Notes under the pieces: model-generated | Told to the model about the DNA's origin: nothing | What the model saw: only the letters and a program-made list of their open reading frames with translations | Databases searched by the model: none | Position numbers and translations under genes: made by a program | Shown here: piece after piece, positions 1-6,925 of the stretch | Numbering within the stretch: the first letter of the stretch is position 1 | Layout: each line of letters starts with the position of its first letter | Assembly (NCBI RefSeq): GCF_017497975.1 | Contig: NZ_JAGDEL010000005.1 | Coordinates: 186,001-250,000, forward strand | Direction: 5' to 3' | Source: Metabacillus bambusae | GTDB lineage: Bacteria > Bacillota > Bacilli > Bacillales > Bacillaceae | Length of the DNA stretch: 64,000 nucleotides

Positions 1-1038
1 AAACTCAACCCCAGCATGTATAGGTTCTTTTAAAGCTATAGCCGCTTTTTCTGCTATTCCTGCAGTAAGTTTGGCAGCTTGCTCTCCAACAATACCACCT
101 ACAAAAGAGCCTGCAGTAGCACCTAAAACAGTACCTACTGGACCGACTAAACTTCCTAGAGCCCCACCTACTACTGCCCCTGCAATGGAACCTCCAGAAA
201 TGGCTACTGTATTATTCACTGCATTTCCCACCGCTTTTGCATTTTCTCGCTTTAGGACCTCAGAATTATTTCCATACTTCGCATAGTTTTCAGAAATTTT
301 CAGGCCCATTCCGCCTACTTCCACTGCTCCTGTTACTAATAGAGTACTAACAGCATTTGTTCTTGCGAATTTTGCTCCAGTTTGAAGAAATGATTTTAAT
401 TTAGTTGAATCCACTGCTCTATACTGAATTCCTTCAAGCAAAGCCTTTGAACTATCTGTATACTTAATAACATCACTAGGAAGATATTTTGCAACTTTTT
501 TGTGAACTAAATCAGCAAGTGGGACATCTCGGTATTTTTTCAATAAAAAGCTTGGACTTAATAATCCTCTGGCCACAGTTTGAAACTTGGAATTGTCAAT
601 CGCATCCGATAATTGATGAAGTGCCCCCATATGTTTATATGTAAATAACCCATTAGCATTCTTTGGAAATTGTGTAAAACCAAGTCCATAAAATGCTAGT
701 TGTTTTGTTGCTAAAGCCCCCATCGCAGTTAGTGCTCCATACTGATCATACAGTTTATAAAGTTTCCCAACTAAGTTATCAGCGTCTGAGAATTTATTAG
801 CGGTCATTCGCAGGTCAATCTCCATTTCACTCAGAAGATCAACTAATTGATTTCCCGTTCCCCACGGATCCCCTACTTGATAAAAACAATGACTATACTC
901 TGCTGGAGCACTGCTAATTAGGTTGTAAAGCTCCAAATGAAGATCCTTGTATTCCTCTTCAATTTTCGACAATTTCGAGACAAGCTCATTTGCTAAATCT
1001 TCTAAACGATCTGGATCTACTGATATTTTATTTCCCAT
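1..1038 (-). CDS. Type VII secretion effector, N-terminal part (runs off window)
   Basis: An open frame of 346 codons begins at an ATG (1038) behind an AGAGAGTGATAG-like site and is still open at base 1, so the C-terminus is missing. Residues 1-90 are helical and charged (DPDRLEDLANELVSKLSK, then DPWGTG and TANKFSDAD), like the WXG100/LXG-type targeting domains of Bacillus secreted toxins. Residues ~270-330 form a glycine/alanine-rich hydrophobic stretch (GGALGSLVGPVGTVLGA and similar). It is the last visible gene of an operon with a WXG100-like partner and two microproteins. I infer a polymorphic toxin whose toxic domain, and probably an immunity gene, lie outside the window. The toxin activity cannot be named. 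Confidence 0.75.
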   Translation of the reverse strand, partial: MGNKISVDPDRLEDLANELVSKLSKIEEEYKDLHLELYNLISSAPAEYSHCFYQVGDPWGTGNQLVDLLSEMEIDLRMTANKFSDADNLVGKLYKLYDQYGALTAMGALATKQLAFYGLGFTQFPKNANGLFTYKHMGALHQLSDAIDNSKFQTVARGLLSPSFLLKKYRDVPLADLVHKKVAKYLPSDVIKYTDSSKALLEGIQYRAVDSTKLKSFLQTGAKFARTNAVSTLLVTGAVEVGGMGLKISENYAKYGNNSEVLKRENAKAVGNAVNNTVAISGGSIAGAVVGGALGSLVGPVGTVLGATAGSFVGGIVGEQAAKLTAGIAEKAAIALKEPIHAGVEF

Positions 1039-1094
1039 TCTATCACTCTCTTTTTGGTTTACTTTAGCCTTTATAATATTTTCTACTATTCCAT

Positions 1095-1238
1095 CTAAAT
1101 ACTATTAAAAAAATGATGTCCTAATATAATTATCTGTAAAGGTAGTAGAAAAAAATCTACACATCCAGGTAAGACACAACCATCATTTACTGGCTTTTTT
1201 TCGTTTTTATTCTCATTTTTAGGCTTATCATTACCCAT
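1095..1238 (-). CDS. LPGC microprotein 1 (47 aa)
   Basis: A 47-codon frame with a strong AGGAGG site 5-7 bases before its ATG. The first 20 residues are highly charged (MGNDKPKNENKNEKKP); then comes DGCVLPGCVDFF and a hydrophobic tail that could insert in a membrane. The neighbour at 1420-1587 has the same layout (DGSLLPGCSDFF plus hydrophobic tail), so these are tandem paralogues. The position between a WXG100-like gene and a large effector gene suggests a role in that secretion unit, for example chaperone, membrane anchor or immunity. I do not recognise the family. Confidence 0.65.
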   Translation of the reverse strand: MGNDKPKNENKNEKKPVNDGCVLPGCVDFFLLPLQIIILGHHFFNSI

Positions 1239-1419
1239 TTATTTCCTCCTGTAATTTTAACTAAATTAAAGCTGCTATAACTTCAATTTGTAGTAGAAAT
1301 AGCAAAAGTAGATACAACCTAGTATCCATTTATCAGCTATTTCTTTCCTTATCTTCATCTTCTTTTTTATCCTCTTTTATATATAGTAGGTACCAATTTC
1401 TCGCTAATGAGAAAAATTC

Positions 1420-1587
1420 TTATATTGGTCTAATTACTTGATGTGCCAAAACACCAAATTGAATGATCAAAATAAAAAAATCACTGCAGCCGGGGAGTAA
1501 ACTACCATCTTTATTGTTCTTATTCTTATCGGGGAAGATCCAGCCTTCCTCTTCTAAACTTTTGCGATCCCTATTCTTCGGTTTCAT
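1420..1587 (-). CDS. LPGC microprotein 2 (55 aa)
   Basis: I chose the ATG at 1587 because AGAGGTG sits just before it; the in-frame ATG 24 bases upstream has no such site. The 55-residue product has a charged first half rich in K, D and E, then DGSLLPGCSDFF and a hydrophobic segment (FILIIQFGVLAH). It is a paralogue of the 47-residue protein encoded next. LPGC resembles a lipobox, but it lies before the hydrophobic stretch and not after a signal peptide, so I do not call a lipoprotein. Function unknown; it belongs to the type VII effector operon by position and strand. Confidence 0.65.
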   Translation of the reverse strand: MKPKNRDRKSLEEEGWIFPDKNKNNKDGSLLPGCSDFFILIIQFGVLAHQVIRPI

Positions 1588-1622
1588 ATGACACCTCTTT
1601 ATATCCTTCATTCATTTAATTT

Positions 1623-1925
1623 CTACTCATCCCTCATACAAGCAAGCCGCTCTAATTCTCTTTGTCTTTCAATCTCTTCTCTCACCCTGTCAACATCATT
1701 TGCTGCACTTTCTAATTCTTTGCTTATGGTATAAAGATTGTCTGAATGTCTTTGAAATAAAATATCTGCTTCATCAAGAAGAGAATCAAATTTTTTTCGT
1801 GCTTCTCCTGTCCATGTCTCCGTATTTGTATGTACACTCTGCATTAATTTCGATTCATCTAATTTTAACGTTTCAGAAGATTCCTGGAACACTTTTGCTA
1901 ATGCTCTGACTTTTTCTGAATTCAT
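1623..1925 (-). CDS. WXG100-like / DUF5344-like type VII partner protein
   Basis: A 100-residue all-helical protein. The ATG at 1925 is preceded by GAGGTG at good spacing; an in-frame GTG three codons upstream is less likely. The middle holds TWTGEARKKF, the W-x-G turn between two helices of WXG100 proteins, and the C-terminal helix is a charged coiled coil (REEIERQRELERL). Size and pattern match the small YxiC-like (DUF5344) partners found first in LXG toxin operons. Such proteins are thought to pair with the effector targeting domain for export through the ESX/Yuk apparatus. It is the first gene of the leftward unit. Confidence 0.75.
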   Translation of the reverse strand: MNSEKVRALAKVFQESSETLKLDESKLMQSVHTNTETWTGEARKKFDSLLDEADILFQRHSDNLYTISKELESAANDVDRVREEIERQRELERLACMRDE

Positions 1926-2304
1926 AAATTTCACCTCATTATTAACTTACTTTTCTATTCATCGTCAACTTCATTTTCAATAAAATCCAATAATAGCTAA
2001 GTAAATGTTACTATAATTACCAGATCACTTCCATAAGTCTCCAGTAGTGAAATTGGAAATGAATATAGGAAGAATGTTTTATTTTATTAAACTCAACTTT
2101 CACAGAGTGCAATCGACTAATTTGCTTTTATATAATTATCCACTGCTCATGTTGACTTTAAATGAACTATCTATTTTTTATAATTTTAAAGTATTCTTAA
2201 TTCTAGGTTTTGAAGCTAATAAAATTTAAAAATAGTAATAAAATACAACAGGAATATACTCGTCTCTAGTACTGGCTAGGTTACAACTTTTTGTTCATAA
2301 AAAA
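1926..2304. other. Intergenic, nothing recognised
   Basis: AT-rich stretch upstream of the WXG100-like gene. Any promoter of the effector operon must lie here, but I see no convincing -35/-10 pair. Short open frames on the plus strand have no ribosome binding site or family features. Confidence 0.4.
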
Positions 2305-2331
2305 GGAACATGGCACCTATCCCCATGTTCC
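2305..2331 (-). terminator. Rho-independent terminator, leftward
   Basis: Perfect 9-bp stem GGAACATGG / CCATGTTCC with a 9-base loop. Read on the minus strand it is followed at once by TTTTTT. It would end transcription from the HNH gene and the fragment to its right. Confidence 0.75.
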
Positions 2332-2341
2332 TCCCTAACGA

Positions 2342-2518
2342 TTATCCCTTTTTAATAACGAGTCTATTCCCCCCTTGCCTTTTTGATGTTGCAACAAGCA
2401 TTCCGCCAATTAATGGGAGACTAGTTAAGTTTGCTACTTTACTATTTCCTATCTTAGAAACTGGTTTGTAAAACTTTTTTAAATCTTGAGAAACAAAACA
2501 ACAGGCACCCAAAACTAC
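2342..2518 (-). pseudogene. Orphan C-terminal reading-frame fragment
   Basis: An open frame without a credible start ends in TSLPLIGGMLVATSKRQGG... just before the terminator. Its first codons come from a copy of the dispersed GGGTGCCTGT motif. I take it as the tail of a broken gene; family unknown. Confidence 0.3.
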
Positions 2519-2706
2519 CTTACAATAAATTCTTCAATTAACTTATCGTTTTTCAACTGATTGCATTGAAAACAAGCACAAACACAGTTTTTCGGGTTCG
2601 TCAGCCCACCCTTGGACTTTGGAACGATGTGATCAATAGTATCACCATATTCGCCATAGTAAAAACAGATAAAATTGCTTTCTTCAATAATCACACACTT
2701 CAGCAT
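2515..2706 (-). CDS. Small HNH endonuclease-like protein
   Basis: About 63 residues from the ATG at 2706 (GGAAGTGAT upstream); an in-frame ATG five codons earlier is possible. It contains TIDHIVPKSKGG followed by NCVCACFQCNQLKNDK, the HNH/McrA zinc-nuclease core, where DH supplies catalytic residues and CxxCN holds the second half of the zinc site. The first half is CFYYG where most relatives have CxxC, so one zinc ligand appears to be replaced by Tyr. It may be a free-standing nuclease, or the cut-off tail of a larger toxin or phage protein. Activity uncertain because of the missing Cys. Confidence 0.55.
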   Translation of the reverse strand: MLKCVIIEESNFICFYYGEYGDTIDHIVPKSKGGLTNPKNCVCACFQCNQLKNDKLIEEFIVR

Positions 2707-2942
2707 CGTGATCACTTCCATCCAAACGAACGGTACCTAGTGAAAACTTTAATTGAATAAGGAGAAGTAAAGCGAGAAACTCCTAAGCTGATGGAAAATA
2801 ATTAGATTAATATCCGTGGAACTATCTTACTCTTCCAAAATATCTAAAAATCTCCGGCATATTCGCGGTGACTAGAAAACTAAATGAAATGACAGCCAGT
2901 TTTAATTAGGAATACTTTTATGTATAATGGATATATAATATA

Positions 2943-2970
2943 AGGGAGAAGCCAACTAACTCTTCTCCCT
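2943..2970. repeat. Inverted repeat (hairpin)
   Basis: Perfect 9-bp arms AGGGAGAAG / CTTCTCCCT around a 10-base loop. It has no adjoining T-run on either strand, so I do not call it a terminator. It lies next to repeat copy A. Confidence 0.4.
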
Positions 2971-2989
2971 ACAACCTCTACCGTCAGGG

Positions 2990-3305
2990 TGATGGTTGTC
3001 AAAAAATTACTTTCTTTTCGAACCACCCTCTTGCTTGCGACGGCGCGGGGTGGTTTCCTTGTTTTCTAATACGTTCTTCCAAAAAAATACGCACTCACTT
3101 CACGCACAATCCCCTTCAGAACTTCTCGTAAAAATTCAAGAAATGTTTCCATGATTATCACCTCCTTTCCTATACGGAAAAGAAGCTTGACAACTAACCA
3201 ACCTCACAATATTCAGTTGCAACTCTATTCTATTCATGTCTATTTAATCTAATAACCTACCAACCTTCGACAAATTTCGGGTGGTGACAGGCACCCAAAA
3301 CTACG
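2990..3305 (-). repeat. METF repeat element, copy A (frameshifted microprotein gene)
   Basis: One of four copies of a ~250-300 bp element, all on the minus strand. In element order: GGGTGCCTGTCACCACCCG, TGTCGAAGG, the palindrome AGTTGCAACT, GTTGTCA, an AGGAGGTGATAATC ribosome site, then a reading frame starting METFLEFLREVLKGIVREVS at 3152. Against copy C one base is missing at the FFRKN position, so the frame stops at 3066. Restoring it continues to a stop at 3007 through PRRRKQEGGSKRK. AACCACCC/GGGTGGTT arms near 3021-3052 form a hairpin within the 3' half. Pseudogene copy. Confidence 0.6.
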
Positions 3306-3478
3306 TTACACAGACAAAAACCCCAATAACACCATCACCCTAACGAACTCCCTACCAATAACCTCGTTATTACTAAGAAATAATCCCCTTAATAGGTTAA
3401 TCTCCCCCGTTATCTCCACCATATTGAAAGTTTCTCAAAGAAAAATAGACTGATATTCTCAAATTACCGCGGAAAACA

Positions 3479-3494
3479 TAAGAATGCATTCTTA
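3479..3494. promoter_or_regulatory. 16-bp perfect palindrome before the sigma gene
   Basis: TAAGAATGCATTCTTA ends 14 bases before the sigma-factor start and just upstream of its AAGGAT site. It could be an operator or an mRNA hairpin that affects sigma expression; this is inferred from position only. Confidence 0.35.
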
Positions 3495-3508
3495 AAAAGG
3501 ATTCTTAT

Positions 3509-4021
3509 ATGAATGAAGATGAGAAATTCGAGAAGCTGCATGAACAATTTGAACCAATGATTTATCATATGATGAAAAAGTTAAAGATTTACAAAGATAA
3601 AAAGGAGTTTTATCAAATTGGCTGTATTGCATTATGGGAGGCTTCATTACGGTTTAATGAAGAAAAAGGGGAATTCAAGTCTTATGTTTATTCCTATATC
3701 ATTGGTCGAATGAAAGCAGTGCTTACGAAAGAAAGGAAAAAACAGGAGAAGGAAAATCGTCTCATGACTGTTTCACCCCAAGAAGAAACAAGCGAAGATG
3801 ATTTTAAACATCTACTATCAGATTCTAATATTAACAGTATTTCCACCCTTTTGACTTCAAATCAAAGCAAATGGCTAAAAGCCTACTGCCTTCATGATAG
3901 AACACCAAGTCAAGTTGCAAAGGATGAAGGAGTATCAATATCTGCAGTTAAAGGATGGCGTAGGAATGCGATTGCTAAACTAAAGAAGTATTCTAGTGAG
4001 GATTTTTTGGAAATCAGGTAA
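3509..4021 (+). CDS. Sigma-70 family RNA polymerase sigma factor (YvrI/SigO-like)
   Basis: A 170-residue sigma factor. Residues ~10-75 fit region 2 (QIGCIALWEASLRFNEEKGEFKSYVYSYI, the core-binding and -10 helices), then a charged linker, and residues ~115-160 fit a region 4 helix-turn-helix (RTPSQVAKDEGVSISAVKGWRR). It is followed by DUF1659, DUF2922 and YvrJ genes on the same strand, a set that recurs in Bacilli; B. subtilis yvrJ neighbours the yvrI (sigO) sigma gene. The start has an AAAAAGGAT site. No anti-sigma gene is visible. Target genes are unknown; the three small proteins downstream may be part of its output or control. Confidence 0.8.
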   Translation: MNEDEKFEKLHEQFEPMIYHMMKKLKIYKDKKEFYQIGCIALWEASLRFNEEKGEFKSYVYSYIIGRMKAVLTKERKKQEKENRLMTVSPQEETSEDDFKHLLSDSNINSISTLLTSNQSKWLKAYCLHDRTPSQVAKDEGVSISAVKGWRRNAIAKLKKYSSEDFLEIR

Positions 4022-4139
4022 TACCAGTGGTTAGCAACATGCCAGAAGCTATTACATCCATCTTTTATAAAAAAAAATTAATAACACGCTACTCTACCTA
4101 CCCTTTCTCTATATATAAAGGGTGAAAGGAGGTGAGAGC

Positions 4140-4358
4140 ATGGCAGTTGCAACATTATTAGATTCTCAATTAAGCCTTGTCTTTAACATGGGAGTTGATG
4201 AGAACGGCAAAGACATCTATAAGCGTAAAAACTACAACAATGTCAAAACTTCAGCAACACCTGACCAATTGCTTCAAGCTGCACAAGCGATCGCAAGCTT
4301 ACAATCAGAAACACTAACATTTGTTGAGCGTAACGACACAAATCAAATTGATGCGTAA
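4140..4358 (+). CDS. DUF1659 family protein
   Basis: A 72-residue protein starting MAVATLLDSQLSLVFNMG. I chose the ATG at 4140 because AGGAGGTGAGAGC precedes it; an in-frame ATG six codons upstream lies in that site. The sequence is short, beta-rich and soluble (KRKNYNNVKTSATPDQLLQAAQAIASL), matching the DUF1659 family, whose members have no known function. It lies directly downstream of the sigma gene and before DUF2922; the two small proteins share a general design of N-terminal strands and a C-terminal valine/threonine-rich segment. Confidence 0.8.
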   Translation: MAVATLLDSQLSLVFNMGVDENGKDIYKRKNYNNVKTSATPDQLLQAAQAIASLQSETLTFVERNDTNQIDA

Positions 4359-4387
4359 CAACAGGTAAGAATGTAAAAAACAGCTAT

Positions 4388-4420
4388 TTGAAGGAATACT
4401 TAGACACCTAATTCCTTCAA
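4388..4420 (+). promoter_or_regulatory. Hairpin between DUF1659 and DUF2922 genes
   Basis: Perfect 10-bp arms TTGAAGGAAT / ATTCCTTCAA around a 13-base loop, followed by A-rich sequence and the strong AAGGAGGG site of the next gene. It is probably an mRNA processing or stability structure and not a terminator, as no T-run follows. Confidence 0.4.
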
Positions 4421-4444
4421 AAACCCTAGAAAGGAGGGAAAAAA

Positions 4445-4663
4445 ATGGCGAAAACATTAGAGCTTCAATTTTTAAACACAGCAGGAAAAACAGTGAAAAT
4501 CAGTGTGGATTCTCCAGTAGAACCGGTTGATCAAACTGCCCTAAATGCAGCAATGGATCAAATCTTAGCAGCAAATATTTTCATTTCAACGGATGGAGAA
4601 TTTGTCTCAAAAAAAGGCGCAAGAATTATTGACCGTAATGTGACGGAAATTGTGCTTGGATAA
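4445..4663 (+). CDS. DUF2922 family protein
   Basis: A 72-residue protein, MAKTLELQFLNTAGKTVKISVDSP..., with an AAAGGAGGG site 7 bases before the ATG. Alternating hydrophobic pattern at both ends (KTLELQFL and RNVTEIVLG) with the central ALNAAMDQILAANIF helix fits DUF2922, a family nearly always next to DUF1659. The function is unknown in both families. The constant partnership with a small sigma factor and YvrJ suggests one pathway. Confidence 0.8.
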   Translation: MAKTLELQFLNTAGKTVKISVDSPVEPVDQTALNAAMDQILAANIFISTDGEFVSKKGARIIDRNVTEIVLG

Positions 4664-4672
4664 CTACGTATA

Positions 4673-4704
4673 GGGCTGACAAGCTTTCTCTTGTCGGCCC
4701 TTTT
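4673..4704 (+). terminator. Terminator-like hairpin after DUF2922
   Basis: GGGCTGACAAG / CTTGTCGGCCC (one G-U pair) followed by TTTT. It lies before yvrJ, so yvrJ may be expressed by read-through. Confidence 0.6.
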
Positions 4705-4735
4705 CTATAAATTCTAATGAAAGAGGTGTGAAAGG

Positions 4736-4876
4736 ATGGAACAATGGTTAACAATGATAAGTGATGCCGGCTTCCCGATCATCATCACATTATATTTACT
4801 TAATCGAATCGAAAACAAGCTTGACACATTAAATCAGCCGATCCAGATGCTTCCTACGCAATCGCAAAAGGGATAA
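4736..4876 (+). CDS. YvrJ family protein
   Basis: A 46-residue protein MEQWLTMISDAGFPIIITLYLLNRIENKLDTL.... It has a short amphipathic start, one hydrophobic segment (residues ~12-22, FPIIITLYLL) and a charged helix RIENKLDTL, the pattern of YvrJ proteins. AGAGGTG lies upstream. It is probably a membrane-associated microprotein. It closes the sigma/DUF1659/DUF2922 cassette after a leaky terminator. No biochemical role is known. Confidence 0.75.
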   Translation: MEQWLTMISDAGFPIIITLYLLNRIENKLDTLNQPIQMLPTQSQKG

Positions 4877-4884
4877 CTCGTAAA

Positions 4885-5135
4885 AGGCGTGGGGGTTTTC
4901 TTTTTGCTGTCTAAATACGCTTTTCCGAATTAAATGTACACTTGTTTCGCGTACAATTCCTTTCAAAAAACTTCTCTTAGAAATTCAAGAAATCTTTCGA
5001 TGATTATCACATCCTTTCCTCAACAGAAAGAAGACCGACAACAACCACCCTCACACTAGCCAGTTGCTACTGTGAATTACCATATTCTATCCAATTACTA
5101 GTCTATCAATCTTCGAGAAAATTCGAGTGGTGCTA
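4885..5135 (-). repeat. METF repeat element, copy B (decayed)
   Basis: Same order as copy A but heavily mutated. The start codon is ATC (4999-5001), the frame reads IERFLEFLREVF then hits TGA, and the AGTTGCAACT palindrome has become AGTTGCTACT. The end motif is degraded to GAGTGGTGCTAAGCAC. Copies A and B lie in the same orientation on either side of the sigma cassette. Confidence 0.55.
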
Positions 5136-5263
5136 AGCACATAAATCATACCTATATTTACCTTTATAAAACATAAAAAAAAAGAATTACTTTAAAATGA
5201 AGATATGGTACCTTATAGTACATTAGAACGATATCCACTACTCAATGGGAAAGGTATAAGAAG

Positions 5264-6607
5264 ATGCAAACAGAAATAAAACCACCAATCAAAACAGAGT
5301 ACACCAAGCCGTATATTCCAATCAAAACTAAGTTCATAGTAAGTCACTTGACTGCGTTTCTATGGATGTGCCTATCCATTTATTTAGGACTTCCTTGGCT
5401 AAAGGATCTTTCTCATATTCTTCCCTTACCAGTAGCTTTGCTTATTATCGGAGGGATATCTTATATTCCTGGGTATATGAATGCCTTTCTAGTAATGAGC
5501 TTACTCTTAGATCGGCAGCCCCCTTTAAAAAATCAATATCCTGAAGATCAAATTTCAGTTCTTATTGCAGCCTTTAATGAAGAAGATAAAATTTATCAAA
5601 CACTTCGTTATTTAGATCATCAAGACTATCATGGAAAAATGAAGATATATGTAATTAATAATGGTTCCTTAGACAGAACAGCAGAAGAAACCTTACGAGC
5701 AAAAAGGGAATTGTCAATAGATATTGAACTGCTGCATGAGGAGAAACCTGGTAAGTTCCATGCATTAAATCATGGTTTAACCATGGTTCAAACCCCTTAT
5801 GTTATTACAATTGACGCTGATACACTTTTACAACCAACTTCTATCCGCTATCTTGTAGCGCGCATCAAATCCAGCCCTGAAGATGTATGTGCTATAGCTG
5901 GCTCTGTTCTAACAAAAAACAGCAGAGAAAATCTATGGACCAGAGTTCAAGAGTGGGATTATTTCTTAGGGATTGCCTCGATTAAAAGGCTTCAAGGTTT
6001 ATACCAAGGCACCCTTGTTGCACAAGGTGCTTATAGTCTATATAAAACAAACTGTATTAAAGCAGTTGGCGGATGGCCAAATGCAATCGGAGAAGACATC
6101 GTTTTAACTTGGCGATTACTGCAAAAACATTGGAAAGTATACTATGAGCCATTAGCTGTTGCTTTCACAGAAGTACCAAGTACACTTAAGCACTTTATTC
6201 GACAGCGAGCAAGATGGGCAAGGGGCATGATTGAAGGTTTAAATGAAGTAAAACCTTGGAATCAGCCGCAAATTTATATTAAATATTTAACGGGCATTAA
6301 TTTGATCATGCCTTACTTAGACTTCATCTTCACTGTATGTTGGATTCCTGGGCTAATATTAGCATTTTTCGGTCATTATTGGATTGTTGGTCCAATAACA
6401 TTATTTGTCCTGCCGTTAACCTTTTTAAGTTATAGCATTCTTTATTTCTATCAAAAGAATTATGTGTTTAAGCCATTAAATCTAAGTATCCGAAAAAATT
6501 TAGTAGGCTTTATTTTCTTTATCATTGGTTATCAAATGATCATGTCACCTGTATCCGTATTCGGCTATGTACAAGAACTTTTTAAATTTAAACGTAATTG
6601 GAAGTGA
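5264..6607 (+). CDS. Processive family 2 glycosyltransferase (PgaC/IcaA-like)
   Basis: A 447-residue membrane glycosyltransferase. Two hydrophobic segments (~25-45 and ~55-80) precede a GT-A domain with SVLIAAFNEE, DAD (184-186, metal and nucleotide binding), GED (276-278, catalytic base) and QRARW (314-318, acceptor channel). Three or four more membrane segments follow (~340-430). This is the layout of poly-N-acetylglucosamine synthase and related beta-glycan synthases that polymerise and export at once. No deacetylase or partner gene is adjacent, so the polymer cannot be named. It stands alone between repeat copies B and C, suggesting it may have been acquired. Confidence 0.8.
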   Translation: MQTEIKPPIKTEYTKPYIPIKTKFIVSHLTAFLWMCLSIYLGLPWLKDLSHILPLPVALLIIGGISYIPGYMNAFLVMSLLLDRQPPLKNQYPEDQISVLIAAFNEEDKIYQTLRYLDHQDYHGKMKIYVINNGSLDRTAEETLRAKRELSIDIELLHEEKPGKFHALNHGLTMVQTPYVITIDADTLLQPTSIRYLVARIKSSPEDVCAIAGSVLTKNSRENLWTRVQEWDYFLGIASIKRLQGLYQGTLVAQGAYSLYKTNCIKAVGGWPNAIGEDIVLTWRLLQKHWKVYYEPLAVAFTEVPSTLKHFIRQRARWARGMIEGLNEVKPWNQPQIYIKYLTGINLIMPYLDFIFTVCWIPGLILAFFGHYWIVGPITLFVLPLTFLSYSILYFYQKNYVFKPLNLSIRKNLVGFIFFIIGYQMIMSPVSVFGYVQELFKFKRNWK

Positions 6608-6625
6608 ATTTAATCGCTGAACTTA

Positions 6626-6784
6626 TTAGTCTAAATTAGACAAGATTGGTTCAGCACCTTTTGGTTTGTGACGGCGCGAGGTGGTTTCCTTGTTTTCTAA
6701 TACGTTCTTCCGAAAGAAATAGGCACTTACTTCGCGCACAAACCCCTTCAGAACTTCTCGTACAAATTCAAGAAATGTTTCCAT
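6626..6784 (-). CDS. METF microprotein, intact copy C (52 aa)
   Basis: The one intact reading frame of the four-copy element. It starts at the ATG at 6784 behind GGAAGGAGATGATAATC and runs METFLEFVREVLKGFVREVS, then FFRKNVLENKETTSRRHKPKG. The N-terminal 25 residues form an amphipathic helix (hydrophobic F, L and V spaced against R, K and E), and the C-terminus is basic. There is no signal peptide or known domain. Purely from composition it could bind membranes or nucleic acid. Conservation of the ribosome site and N-terminus across the decayed copies suggests the frame was translated in the ancestor. Confidence 0.6.
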   Translation of the reverse strand: METFLEFVREVLKGFVREVSAYFFRKNVLENKETTSRRHKPKGAEPILSNLD

Positions 6785-6925
6785 GATTATCATCTCCTTC
6801 CTAAACGGAAAGAAGACTGACAACCAACCACCCTCACAATATGCAGTTGCAACTGTATATTACAATATTCTATCCATTTACTAGGCTATCCATCTTCGAC
6901 AAAATTCGGGTGGTGACAGGCACCC
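6626..6925 (-). repeat. METF repeat element, copy C
   Basis: The best preserved copy: GGTGACAGGCACC (6912-6924), TCGAAGATGGATAG, AGTTGCAACT (6844-6853), the ribosome site and the intact microprotein gene. Its left-hand motif overlaps the 3' end of the alpha/beta hydrolase gene, so the element has supplied the last ~20 codons of that gene. Confidence 0.65.

Noticed and set aside
71-286. Plus-strand open frame of 71 codons rich in proline
   Set aside because: It is the complement of the glycine/alanine-rich part of the type VII effector gene and has no ribosome site.
1095-1587. LPGC in both microproteins as a lipobox
   Set aside because: A lipobox must follow a hydrophobic signal segment; here the front is highly charged and the hydrophobic part comes after the Cys.
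2047-2229. Plus-strand 60-codon frame
   Set aside because: No ribosome site, very AT-rich, no family pattern, no downstream terminator on its strand.
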